From assembly GCA_007922195.1 (NCBI GenBank), contig ML682059.1, forward strand, positions 11,180,814 to 11,244,813: a DNA stretch of 64,000 nucleotides, given 5' to 3'. The stretch is from Podocnemis expansa (lineage: Eukaryota; Chordata; Testudines; Podocnemididae). Both the position numbers and the translations under genes were made by a program. Positions 32,186-43,050 of this stretch are shown piece by piece. The stretch's first letter is position 1; the number at the start of each line of letters is the position of its first letter. Under the pieces are notes generated by a model. The model searched no databases. It was not told the DNA's origin and was given only the letters and a program-made list of their open reading frames with translations.

Positions 32186-32395
32186 CAGGGGTCTCAAACT
32201 CAAATCACCATGAGGGCCGCATGAGGACTAGTAGAGGGCTGTATGAGGATTAGTGTGTTAGCCCAAGGGCTGCACCACTGAAACCTTTCCATACAATGAT
32301 ATTGCAAATATTGGAAACAATTGTGTCATTGTGGGCCACAGGAAATAGCTTTAGGGGCCACATGCAGTCCTTGGGCCACATTTTTTAGATGCCTG
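32186..32395 (+). mobile_element. Non-autonomous hAT element (CAGGGGTCTCAAAC family), copy 2
   Basis: The same family as 8807-8994 (AATCACCATGAGGGCCGCAT, GGAAATAGCTTTAGGGGCC). Flanks AACTGGAT (32178-32185) and AACTAGAT (32396-32403) are an 8-bp duplication with one mismatch. A 22-bp stretch is partly duplicated inside (GATGAGGACTAG / GTATGAGGATTAG). The right end has decayed to TTTTTAGATGCCTG. Confidence 0.88.
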
Positions 32396-32450
32396 AACTA
32401 GATTATCATAATGATCTCTTTTGGCCTTAAATTTTTTGAATTTAGCATAA

Positions 32451-35124
32451 GGCTACGCACTCAGAAAGACAGCTAGCTAGTCATCAGGAAAGGAGAGAGA
32501 GGGATCCGAAGTTTCCAACAATGGTGGAAAAGTTGCAACAGCCACTGTACCAAAGACAAAGGGTTTTTGTGAGTGTTGACTGGCAAATTTGAAGATCATT
32601 TGAAATATTTTAGAGACAGCACATATATTTCACACCTGACTTATTTAACTTTTCTATCATTGATAAGGGAGATAGATAATTTTTATATCATTTCATAGAG
32701 CTCCAAAGAGTGTCACTTATCTCCAGGTGGTCAAATTTCCTGGATCCAATGTGAAGAGCTGTCACTCATGGTAAGGCCATGTAAGGAACAAGAGTTCCAT
32801 CTTCAGGTTTGGGAAGAAACTACCACTGATGGCAAAAATACAGCAGATAAATACTAAAGACGGAGATAGGGTTGCACATGCTGAATGAAGCCTGCTTGTT
32901 CCTAACAGATCTAGACTTGTAATAGATGTGCATAACCATTATTTGAATAGTCACTTAGAGATCTGACAACTGTGTGCTCATGAAGGTTACAAGGGAAGCT
33001 GCTCTGGACCATCACTTAAACTTGTATAGGAAAATCCTCAAACCTTCTGGAACATGTTAAAAATGGTTCTATTTCTAACAATGTCATAAGGAGGAAGAGC
33101 TGCAGTATTTACTTTTCCATACCTTAGCGTTCAGTTTTCAGACACAGTCCAGATGCACGGTTCATTAAATTTGGTTGTTGTCTGTCATGTCATTGCTTGG
33201 TCTTACTCTCAGTAGAATTTTCAGCATTATGCAGGCTGTCACTCATTTTGGATTCAGTGTTTCAGCAAGTTTGGTGTTCATAGGATAAAGAACTTCCTCC
33301 TATAACTGTAGTTCTTCCAGGGGAACATCTGAAGTTTCTGTTGAGGATTTAGCTGTAAGATTGTTACTAGCTTCACTAATTTCCTAACTGACAGAGTCTG
33401 TATGGCAAAAACAGATAATAATGCTTTTGTTGTGTTTGTCTGTTTCATTGACCATTGCTCCCTTCAAAGCCTTTCACATAAACAGCATGATTTGCAATGT
33501 CATCTCATCTTACATTTCTGGAAAATCAATCTTATTCAATAATTAATGAATGTTGTGTATTTTGTGGATGTTTGGGCAGCATTTTTTCTAGCTACTTTGT
33601 AGCCCAAGCAAGATCTTTGTTGCAAGATTTTGTTATTGATTTACATGCCACGAATACAACACATGTTATACATTTCCGGGGCACAATGAAATTCTGATCC
33701 TGTGTCTCTTTTTTAAATGTAGAATATTTCAAAGTCTATTCAGACACAAGAGTCCTTCCAGCTGCATACACCACAGCAGCAGGAATTAATCGAGACCCAT
33801 GTCTTCTTTAACATCATTCACCCCCACTGGGTCTGAAGAGGAGAGATATGGCATTCTGTGAAATAATGACCAAATGTCAATGGATAATATTTTATTTCTT
33901 TTTGTATGAATCAGAGTTAGTTACCAGTTAGTTACCTCTAGGTTTCAAATGTGTGGTCACAGTTCCACAGACTTATATTCTTAATTACACACAAATTAGT
34001 GATTAAATTAGTTTTTTGTATGATCTTCTTGTGTGGACAGTCTTAGAAAGGTTTAAGAGTGCCTTATTTAGGTTTTATTATTACATTAATTTAACTTAAG
34101 TTGGTACTTGAGTTCAAGCTATTCCATTAAGGGCTAGTGCATCAAATTAACTTGTACAACTTCTGATGTCTAGATATTTTGAAATTCCGGATGAAATCTG
34201 AACTCCTTTGTCAATGGCAACATTTTCATTGGTTTCAGTGGAGCCAGGATTTTAGTTTTTGTCTATATTTCTAAGCTTCCTGAAATAAGAAAAAACAAAC
34301 TGTAGCAGACAGAAAGGGAGTACCAATCAACCACCTCTGAAAAAACAATATTTTCTTATGCAAATCATTTATTACTTTTTTTTTCTGTAAGCTTTCACGT
34401 TGCAAGATGTTTCAGCTTTCAGAGAGGGATTCAGCATGCCTTTCAACTGTAGGCACAAAAAGGGCATGTAAAAATCACAGCAGCCCTTTATAATCAGATT
34501 ATATAAAAATGCTCTCAAAATTGTTCTCTTACTTTTTTCTGGATAATTCTAAGCCTACTTTTTCATTGACCTACAGGGATCATCTTAAGCAACTGCCCAT
34601 TCAATAAAAGATTCTTAACAGAACATCAATAACTTATTAAAATTAAGAAACATACCATAGAAAAGGGAGATTTCTATCAATTTTTTTAAGTCTTTTTCCC
34701 TGACTAGATGCTGGAACCCTTCCTGGTAATAGACTCTTACAGTCTGTGTGCTTTTGCCATCTTTCTACCCTCTCCAGAGAGATCAGAACAGTGGGAAAAT
34801 GCTCAGCTCTGGATAACAAGTTCCTGCCTCTTGCAGTTGAGATGAATAGAAGTGAAACTCTTTAACCTGGGTAGCTTGGATGATGGAACATTTCTTTGTG
34901 TTTGCTATCAATGACTTCTTCTTCTTGTTCCAGTTATTCAGTTAAGGAGTAGAAACACCATGTGAGTTAGAGGACTACTCATAATACCATGAGTAGAAAA
35001 TAAGCGTAATGAACACAGTGAAAATTCTCAAAATTCAGACAAGGGCAGTCAGTCTGACACAGAGTGACAGAACAGGTTGTGGGCAAGTTCGAGATGCTGA
35101 TCAGTACCAAGGATCATAGTCCAA
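32451..35124. other. Intergenic, no gene seen
   Basis: AT-rich and low in recognisable transposons. A short sequence near 34185-34260 (GTCAATGGCAACATTTTCAT with GTGGAGCCAGGATTT) resembles an old amniote repeat also seen near 37530. I found no exon. Confidence 0.5.
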
Positions 35125-35335
35125 GTTGAATTTCAAAGGGGCAGCCTTGTTAGTCTAGTCCAGCAAAACAAACAAGGAGCCTGGTATCACTCTTAAAGGC
35201 TAACAGATTTATTTAGCACATGAGCTTTCACGGGAGAAAATCCAACTTCGTCAGATGCTTGAAGCTTCAAGTGTCTGATGAAGTGGGATTTTCTCCCATG
35301 AAACTTATGTGGTAAATAAATCTGTTAGTCTAAGT
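35125..35335. mobile_element. PLE tail, palindromic, one intact core
   Basis: The left arm is minus (TTCAAAGGGGCAGCCTTGTT to CAACTTCGTCAGATGCTTGA) and the right arm plus (GTGTCTGATGAAGTGGGAT to TAAATAAATCTGTTAGTC). The plus arm keeps CTGATGA, stem II and GAAA, but stem I and the UH site are mutated (CTTATGTGG). Confidence 0.8.
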
Positions 35336-36749
35336 TGAGTTTCAGAGTCTGACATCCACATCATGCCAAGCTCAAAGCCAAGTGTTCAGGACGAGCAGGG
35401 ATGACTAGGGTAACTACAACTGACCTACACTGTTACCTGGACACTTCAGGGAGGGCCTCTAGGGTTAATATAAGGCAGTGAGTCACGAGGCAACTGCTTG
35501 TCAGACCCCCTTGGGGCAGGACTTCTGAGTCTGTGTAGGAGGTAGTTATGGGTAGCAAAACACAAGTTGCCTACCATTTCTGGGTAGCTGCATAAAGGTA
35601 TTTGGCACCCATTACCTCTCCAGACTTGGACTTGAGACACAGGGGTCTTACAGAAGTGGCATAGCATCAACTGATTGTTAAATTAAAACTAGAAAACTGT
35701 CCTCTAATGATCAAAGTTTATAATTGATCTGAGAACAATGCAAGCTTCTCTGTTCATTGCTGGATAATTTATTTGTAGTGAGTAAGTCGATGAGCTGTAG
35801 TTCAAACAGAAGAGCTAGCAGAATGCAGACTAATACAAGAAGATCCTTAATGCTGTTGCTCTATTCCAGCAGATTCTGCTTCATCTTGGCTTTCTCTTTC
35901 AGCCCCATGTGAACAAGATTCATGCCACACAGGGAAGACTAAGCCTTAGGGGTTACTAGGTGTTTACTTCGGTCTCTCCATGGGCAGTAGCAAGGATGTC
36001 CCTTCCCTTCTCCAAGGGACTCCTTTGTGGCTTGTAACCCATGATGACTGCAATTCATTTAAACATATATGCAATTGCTGATGGAGAGACCATTTATTTA
36101 CATCAACACTGATTCTTTGAGGATTAAGGGACACATCACAGTGATAGCACTGGAAGGAAAGAGTTTGGTAAGTATGATGGGAAATAAATACTCTCCATTG
36201 GGCAACAAGGGGTTAAAGAGGTGCTCGGGGTTCAGGAAGCCCTGACCCACCACAGCTACAGGGGATACACAGACTGGGGGAGGATTTAAAATGAAGCAGA
36301 ATAACTCACTTGTGGGCAGCCCAGAGTAAGAAAGGACCTCTCTTGTGCAGCTCCCAAGTGAAGGATTAAGGGCAGGCTGAATCTCTCCATCAGCAATTGC
36401 TTGGAAGTGACTCCATAAGGGAAGAGAGGACTTGCTGCTTTTATACCCAGAAAGGGAGGCATTTCCCTCTCACACCTGCTAACCCAGCTTTTTGGGGTTG
36501 ATTTCCTGGGGTTTGTTTATGAATTACCCCAGCAGGTGAGCAGCTTGGAAAGGGTTTGGTTGGAGGGCAATCAGTGGAGGCAGCCACCACCTCATGTCTA
36601 TCTGTGAAGAGGTCTCAAGCAGTGCACTGACACCCTTCTAAATCTCTTGTACCAGATGGTGAACTTTGGACAATAGTGGGGCAGCAGAAGGGCAGGTTTA
36701 AGGTGTAGCTGGATATCAGACCCTTGGGTTGCCCTCAAAGTTAAAACTT
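35336..36749. other. Intergenic, no gene seen
   Basis: Mixed composition. 36190-36660 is more GC-rich and may be an old LTR or repeat, but no ends are identifiable. Confidence 0.4.
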
Positions 36750-36830
36750 GTGTTAAGTAAATTTGTTAGTCTTTTAAAGTGCCACAGCACTCCTTGTTTG
36801 TTTTGCTGAACTAGACTGACATGGCTACCC
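36750..36830 (+). mobile_element. PLE 3' tail fragment
   Basis: AAATTTGTTAGTCTTTTAAA, GTGCCACAGCACTCCTTG and ACTAGACTGACATGGCTACC are the last 80 bases of the PLE 3' repeat. Confidence 0.8.
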
Positions 36831-37734
36831 CTCTAAGACTAGCACTGCTTGCTTCTGCTTCCCATTCTCCTATGCAGGTACACTGTGGGGCCCTATGAAA
36901 AGTTTGTTAAACCACACCAAGATTTCATGGGAATCCTCCAGAGAGACCTCTAGGAAATCTTCCCTTTAGATACTCACCAATCCTCTGTCAAAGGTTGTTT
37001 GGCAGAGCTGTTTGTTTCCTTGCTGTAGGAAACTTTGCCAGGCCAAATGGCAATTACTTTTCAGGAACCAAAGTGGCACAGAGTTGAGCAGCATATGGAC
37101 TCAATTGGAAGCTGCATGCATTCAGGAGATGCAATCTTGCATCCTCAGTTACCCTCAGGAATGAGATTTTGGCTTCAGTCACCTCTGCCTTTGGAAAATA
37201 GTGCCAGAGTTTACAATGATGTCCTGAGGTGCTTGCAGTAATACCCTTTGCAACCATCCAGACAGACCCTTCATCCCGTCTTGTTCTTTCCTCCTGGGCC
37301 AAACCTGGAAGCAACAGCATGTCAGCACAAGATAGAATCTAAAGTCACTCAATCAGCTCAAGAAGTACTTTTCTCAGCAAAACTATATTAAAACCATTAA
37401 ATGACACTCATTTCTATTAACAGAAGACACTGAGCAAACAGATGTGATTTAAATCTATAGGTGAGATATGAAGAATGCTTAACTATTAACTACTCTAGTT
37501 TTACAATAACTTTGTTTTATTTCTACTTCTCCAGTGAAATCCTCATCCCTTGGAAGTAAATGGGAGTTTTACCATTTAACTTCAGTTGGATCAGGATTTC
37601 ACTCTAAAAACTTACACATTAGATATTTATGTGCCTGAGACATTGAAAGTGATTCAGAAATTTAGAAAATGATAACTAGGAATTGTTGGACATATTTATA
37701 AGACAAAGGTACATGTAGAATTTTAGAATATTTT

Positions 37735-37865
37735 AGTTTGTAAACTCTTTGAAATATGGACTGGTTTTTTTATGTTTGTACAGCACCTAGCACAATGGGA
37801 ATCAGCCTGGCTGCGGCCTATATGTACTATCACAATATAAATGTAATAATAATAATAATAATAAT
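37735..37865 (+). repeat. Old SINE/LINE 3' end with (AAT)n tail
   Basis: Contains TTTGTACAGCACCTAGCACA followed by ATGGGAATC and ends in (AATAAT)n at 37846-37870. The wording is typical of an amniote CORE-SINE/L2-like tail; related sequence is at 54000-54180. Confidence 0.55.
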
Positions 37866-37977
37866 TAATAAATGTATATTATAGTTGGCATTGAGCTATT
37901 GCATGTTAATATATGAATAATAATATGTAATGATGGTATGAATATTGAAAGTGACTTAGTCAATAAGGCATAGTTGC

Positions 37978-38103
37978 TGTATAACTGAAGGGATATTAGA
38001 ATTTCCTATATGAATGTATTGATCTAACTTAATAGAGGACTGTATAACTGTGAAGGGATATTAGAATTTCCCGTATAAGTGTATTGATCTAACTTAATAG
38101 AGG
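37978..38103. repeat. Two-copy tandem duplication, 62 and 64 bp
   Basis: CTGTATAACTG begins each unit (37978 and 38040) and AACTTAATAGAGGA ends each (38039 and 38103). The copies differ by a 2-bp insertion and a few substitutions. Confidence 0.9.
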
Positions 38104-38580
38104 ACTGTGGGAAGAGCAAACAGGAAAGCCAAGCAATAGATCTAGATAAGGACACCACAATAATCACTGGAAAGCCATTCGGTCAAGCTGTTGGCTTCAA
38201 ACCTTGTCTTCAGTTTCTAATAAATTGCAAACCTTATTTTGCCAAAGCTGGTAAGACAGAGGTAAAAAAAAAAAGAATTAAAAAGTCTTTGGAGGGAAGG
38301 ATGGGTGTCACTTAGCAGCAGCTGTTTAGGAAGACAGACTGACTTTGAGAGAGAGAAACTCAGTGGAGGGAATCTAAGCAGAATGCTCTTCCCAGATTCA
38401 GGGAGTGGTAAACCTTAGGGGAAAAGTTATATATTCATACAATCTGTTTTACTGTTTTTAAGATCTGTTTTTCTCTGCAGTGTTTTTGTTCTTAATAATT
38501 AGTTCTTTGGTTTAAGAAGGCTATCATTTTTCTAGAGGGAACAGAACAGCAAGGTCTGGAAATTAGTCAGACCTGCTGAG

Positions 38581-38775
38581 CAGGGCTGGCCCAATGGTTT
38601 TTGGCACCCTAGGCGAACTATGATTTTGGCACCCGCTGCCCTCACCTGTTATAAGAGATATCATATTAATATATTTTTAAAATAGAGAAAGAAATTTATT
38701 TCTATCTACTTTGGCACCCTTTAAACCCTGGTGCCCTAGGCAGCTATCTAGGTCACCTACAGGGTTGGAGCCTTG
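38581..38775. mobile_element. Non-autonomous hAT element (CAGGGCTGGCCCAATGG end)
   Basis: A perfect 8-bp duplication CTGCTGAG (38573-38580 and 38776-38783) flanks 195 bp beginning CAGGGCTGGCCC and ending GGTTGGAGCCTTG. The ends are weak inverted repeats. The interior repeats GGCACCCT / GCCCTAGGC words. Confidence 0.75.
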
Positions 38776-39707
38776 CTGCTGAGGTGATCACGCTTAGTTC
38801 CAGGGGACTGCAGTCCAGTGAATCTCCCCAGTGCCAGGTAATGGCCTGAAACCTGAAGAAGGGTGGTCTCAAAGAAAACAAGTGGTGTCATTTGCCTGGT
38901 TGTGGTGACTAACCAGTGAGATGCCATCTTCCCTCTCCCTTACTTCTGGTATGGCCACATCCCCAAGGCAAATGGTCCCTTGCAGGCAGCTGCTCCTGGC
39001 ACTTGACTCCATAATGCAAATTAGTTCCTACTGTTTACTGAGTATAGTCATCTTTCATTTAGAAAATGCTGTCAGTTTTTCTGTTAAATATCAGTATAGG
39101 GGAGTGTCTGTAGTAGTAGAAGAATGTTGCTAAAGGGTGGGCAATAGTACATAGACAACTAACGGACAAGAGAAAATGAACAATAGGTTTCCCACATTAA
39201 CTACTTGCAAATCAATTAAAAATGGAGACTTCACAAGTTCAGGAATTTTTAAATTCAATTCTCATTCAGTAAACAGGATATATTGAGCAGGAGCATAGTC
39301 GTGGGTGGACCAGGGCCCACTCACTTGGCCCTGCTGCTGTCCCACTTTGGCCCTCAGCAGCAGCACTAACCACCACCGTGGCCATGGGGCTGCCCAGCAA
39401 CCAATGGCTGCAAACAAGTGAGAGGCACTGATGCCAGTTCTTCTGCTCCACTCGCAGCCACCAGGGATCGCAAGCGTGTATCACTGCTGTCAGAGCATGG
39501 TGATGCGTCTCCCCCTCCTTGGCAGGGGGGGGACTTCCGGTTATGTGACCAGAAGCTGCCCTTGACCCGGGGTCACCTTGCACTTGACCAGAAAATGGGG
39601 GCTGCCTATGCCCCAGGCATTGGTCCTGAGATTTTACTACCTTGCACTTTGCATAGTCATTCAAACTTGTGCAGAGTGGATATAAGGCCACTACCACTCT
39701 TATTTGA

Positions 39708-39763
39708 GAGAAAGAGAGAGGGAGAGTGTGTGTGTGTGTGTGTGCGCGTGCGCGCACACGTGT
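39708..39763. repeat. Microsatellite (GA)n-(GT)n-(GC/CA)n
   Basis: AGAGAGAGGGAGAG runs into GTGTGTGTGTGTGTGTGC and then CGCGCACACGTGTG. The alternating purine-pyrimidine part could adopt Z-DNA. Confidence 0.9.
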
Positions 39764-40084
39764 GTTAGGAGCGTGAATATCCCAACCCCATCCCCCATCC
39801 CACTATCACATAGCAGTGTATGATGTGACGAGCACAGTCAGACATAATACATTCCCTCCTGAATTACAAACATCTGTTCTGACAACATTCAGTACAGTAA
39901 AATATGGAGACAAATGTGTGGCGAGAGGGTTAACAAAGCCCCTGGTACGCTGATATCTTTGCTCTATCAATCATGCTGTGCCATCATTGGCTGCTAATAG
40001 GTTATCTGCAGCCGAATCCCATTTCAGATGCACTGTAAGGACTAACAAGAGACAGTCACTGAAGACACTGGTTGATCACTAAAA

Positions 40085-41285
40085 GAGGCAAGGAGTCCTG
40101 TGGCACTTAAAGACTAACAGATTTATTTATCACATCAGCTTTCATGGGAGAAAATCCCACTTCCTCAGATGCTTTGAAGGTGGGGGAACTTATAGAATGG
40201 GATGAAAATAAATGCTAAGGAGTGTAAGACATGGGATCCAGGGGTTAAAGTATAATTTGGCAGGTGGGCCCGCTCCCTGAATGAGTGGGCCCCCCTCCTG
40301 CCTGGGTGGACCCCCCCACACACATCCAAGCCCCCGTTCTGCTCCCTGGCTTCTGCCCCCCAAATGCCACCCCCACCCTAGCTCCTGCCCCCCAAACACC
40401 AGCCCTCCACCCCAGCTTCTGCTCCCCAACCCCAGTTACTACTCCCAAAACATCTACCCCGTCAGACCCCTTTCCCCATGTCGTTCCCAGCCCCAATCCC
40501 CACTCCCTAAGCTCCCTGCTCCCATTCCAGCCCTCCTCACCCCCCAACTCCCAGCTCCCTGTCTTCATACCACCCCCTTCAGCACCCCAAGCCCTCCCCA
40601 GCCCACCATCCCGACCCCTTCTCTCCCCTCCCCACGCACCCTCCCTGCCCCCATGCTGTCCTCATATGGTGCCTGACCACCCCAACCCCACCCTAGCCTG
40701 CTTATCTGGCCAAAGAGCTGGGTCGGTGTCAGGTGGCTGCGGCAGTGGCCAGCCAGTGGCCTGGCAGGCAGAAGCCCAAGCCGGAGGCTAGGGCCAGGCC
40801 ACGCACACTGCCAGGCACCGACCAGAAGGGGTGGAGGCGTCACAGGCTCATGGAAAGGGAGGGAGGGTGGCTGGGCCGGCCCCGGCCCACAGCCCCTCCC
40901 TTCTGTCGGCCTAGGAGGGACATGCCAGAATGCTGATTCCCGCACACCTTCTATTTTTAGGGGGTCCTGGGATGCAACATTCCAGTGCATCCCCCTATTT
41001 TTGGTGGGGCCCGGAACACAGCATTCTGGGGCATTCCCCTATTTTTAGGGGGCCTGGAACGCTGGCTCCTTAAAAATCGGAGGCCCTGGAACGGCATTCA
41101 AGGGTGTTCCCTCTTACTTTAGCCCCTGATGGGATCAGGTCATACAGTAACAGCAAAACAGAAAATTAAAAAAGACATATTACAATGAGAGATGATGCCA
41201 CACACTCTCATAGAAACTTAGAAACCATCTGATCAGCATCCTGTACAGCAGACAGAAGCAAATTAAAAACAACATGCTGTTACTG
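40085..41285 (-). mobile_element. PLE 3' region, minus orientation, split by a hAT element
   Basis: 40085-40238 is the minus-strand tail, with AGGAGTCCTGTGGCACTTAA and the hammerhead region; after the hAT element it resumes at 41137 with AGGTCATACAGTAACAGC, which continues the same PLE 3' UTR. The core reads CTGAGGA and GAAA, but the cleavage dinucleotide is TG, which breaks the UH rule. It faces a plus-strand copy starting near 41277. Confidence 0.8.
40239..41128 (+). mobile_element. hAT-like element (CAGGGGTTAAAGT ends), copy A
   Basis: Ends CAGGGGTTAAAGTATAATTT and TTACTTTAGCCCCTG are inverted repeats, with a perfect 8-bp duplication ATGGGATC (40231-40238 and 41129-41136). 890 bp. The left two thirds is C-rich with degenerate CCCCCCAA-type units; the right end repeats a unit containing ATTTTTAGGGGG and CTGGAACG. 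Long proline-rich frames here are compositional artefacts. Confidence 0.92.
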
Positions 41286-41358
41286 TATGACCTGATCCCA
41301 TGTCTTACACTCCCTTGCATTTATTTTCATCCCATTCTGTAAGTCCCTCATCTTTAAA

Positions 41359-41399
41359 GTATCTGATGAAGTGGGATTTTCTCCCATGAAAGCTCATGC
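41359..41399 (+). ncRNA. Minimal hammerhead ribozyme motif (PLE type), intact core
   Basis: Stem I GTAT (41359-41362) pairs with ATGC (41396-41399) through one G-U wobble; CTGATGA is at 41363-41369, the stem II hairpin at 41370-41387, GAAA at 41388-41391, stem III GC at 41392-41393 and the cleavage site TC at 41394-41395. Same loopless stem III as 21057-21097, so dimer folding is required. Confidence 0.7.
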
Positions 41400-41436
41400 A
41401 ATAAATAAATCTGTTAGTCTTTAAGTGCCACCGGAC

Positions 41437-42288
41437 CAGGGCTTAAAGTATAATTTGGTGGCCCCAGAACCCTCCTAATCAGGCAGGCCCCCTTCTTCCA
41501 TGGGTGGGCCTCCCTCCTGCACGGGTGGGCCCCCCTCCCATGCGTCTGGGCCCTCTTCAAGTACCCCAGCTACTGCCCGCAATATCCATTCTCCTGTCCC
41601 CACAATCCACCCCAGCCCCCAATACCCACCCCCCAAATCCACTCCAGCCCCCAATACCCACCGCAGTACCCACTCTCCTGTCCCCAATATCCACAAAGCC
41701 CTCAATAGCTGCCCCCAAAATACATCCCAGCCCCCAATACTTTCCCTAAAATCCACGCCCAGACCCCAATACCCATCCCCCAAATCCACACCCTCTCCCC
41801 CCAATACCCCCCCCCAGCGTGAGCCAGGCCGCCCCATCATTTACCAGTGGCAGCAGGCCCCAGGTCAGGGTCGTGGCACAGCTAGGGAGGAGGCAGCAGG
41901 CCCCCTGTGGGGGCTGCAGCGCGGCCTGGGGTCGGCTGGGGGGGAGAGTGGGGGCAGACCCCAGGTTGGGGTGGGGCCTGGAAGGGAAGGAGTTTGGGGT
42001 GGGCTTAAGAGAGGGTTGGGGCCCTTCCCAGCAACACCCCCCTCCCTTGCCCTGCCAGAATGCAAGGGAACACCGTTCCAGGGACTGCTATTTTTAGGAG
42101 CCCAGCATTTGGGCCCTAAAAATAGAAAATGGAAGCAGAATGTTGCGTTCCGGGGCCTAACATTTTTCAACGGTTGGCCTCAGAATGCAGTGTTCCAGCT
42201 CCATTTTCTGTTTTTAGGGGGCCTGGAACGCTGAGCCCCTAAAAATAGTGGGTCTGTTCCAGGCCGTTCCAGCTAACTTTAACCCCTG
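41437..42288 (+). mobile_element. hAT-like element (CAGGGGTTAAAGT ends), copy B
   Basis: Starts CAGGGCTTAAAGTATAATTT and ends AGCTAACTTTAACCCCTG. Flanks CACCGGAC (41429-41436) and CACAGGAC (42289-42296) are an 8-bp duplication with one mismatch. 852 bp; C-rich interior with (CCCCCAATACCCAC)-like units, and the same ATTTTTAGGGGGCCTGGAAC repeats at the right end as copy A. Confidence 0.9.
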
Positions 42289-42519
42289 CACAGGACTCCT
42301 TGCTCCTTTTGCTGAACTAGACTAACACGGCTGCCCCTTTGGAACTTGGTTGATCACTGTTCTGTGTGCACAGAAGGAGGGATATTTTCAACACCTCATA
42401 TTCAAATTAACCTTATACCCAGCTACATATGACTTCACCCTTGAGCCTTTAGTTTACTATTAGCTATATGCAAAACCACTCAACTTAAATGGGGATTTTT
42501 AGAAACTAAACATAGTAAG

Positions 42520-42680
42520 TGAATGTTCTTGTAGCTGTGTTGGCCCCGTGATATTAGAGAAACAAGGTGTGTGAGGTAATTGGACCCACTTCGTTGGTGA
42601 GAAAAACAAGTCTTATATCTTACAAGCTCTGTGTCAGCTTGAAAGCTTGTCTCGTTTGCTAAAAGCAGTGGGTCCAAAAA
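42520..42680. mobile_element. Second PLE-type repeat subfamily (fragment)
   Basis: GTGTGTGAGGTAATTGGACC and CACTTCGTTGGTGAGAAAAA are followed by AAGCTCTGTGTCAGCTTGAA and AGCTTGTCTC, then AGCAGTGGGTCC in inverse. The ordering resembles a known vertebrate PLE tail whose core is CTGAAGA...GAAA; here the first core box is lost. Assignment is from memory of that repeat. Confidence 0.5.
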
Positions 42681-42959
42681 AATATAATTTCAGAAGGTAG
42701 AGGTGGGGCAAAAAATGGAGCACAGATGGGGGAAAAATACTTTACAGATGGAGAAGCTGATGTGATCAACCAGCTGTTTATTGTACATCATAATAAACTT
42801 AGTAAAGGTGCCAAGTCCCAGAGTGTCTCCATGACCCACAACCACATGCTTTAAAGGCAGCTTCTTGAAAGATGAACAGTTAGGAGTCATGGTAGCCAGA
42901 CCTAGGACCTAAGAAAAATTGGTCATTTGTGTAAAAGATCCAAGGATAACATGAATTAG

Positions 42960-43050
42960 AAAAAACAAACAAGGAGACTGCTAGCACTTTTTAAGATGAA
43001 CAAATGAATTTATCGCATGAGGTTTCATGGGAGAAAATCCCACTTAATTT
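42960..43050 (-). mobile_element. PLE tail fragment
   Basis: AACAAACAAGGAGACTGCTA, then ATCGCATGAGGTTTCATGGG and AGAAAATCCCACTT: the minus arm up to stem II of the hammerhead; the CTGATGA box is missing. Confidence 0.75.

Larger units (their letters stand above)
31125..32450 (+). pseudogene. Second CR1/L2-type LINE 3' part, with two nested elements
   Basis: Translation of 31125-31404 gives ISSTSGEVGLLLHEALVRLV and IGRSSEKGYKHDLK; after the insertion at 31405-31821 it resumes with REEISDSRRLFNLAEKGIIR and KLKLDKYMLEKK, and after the insertion at 32186-32395 it ends near CTAGATTATCATAATGATCT. All pieces are colinear with the C-terminus of a CR1/L2 ORF2. It is old and multiply mutated. Confidence 0.7.
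41277..42345 (+). mobile_element. PLE 3' region, plus orientation, split by a hAT element
   Basis: CTGTTACTGTATGACCTGAT, then CTTACACTCCCTTGCATTTA, the hammerhead motif, and TTAGTCTTTAAGTGCCAC; after the hAT element the tail resumes with AGGACTCCTTGCTCC and ACTAACACGGCTGCCCCTTT. Confidence 0.85.

Noticed and set aside
40281..40990. Long proline-rich frames on both strands
   Set aside because: They lie inside the C-rich repeats of hAT copy A, overlap in several frames and have no domain or splice support.
41500..42234. 244-codon proline-rich frame
   Set aside because: Entirely within hAT copy B; compositional artefact with frames open on both strands.
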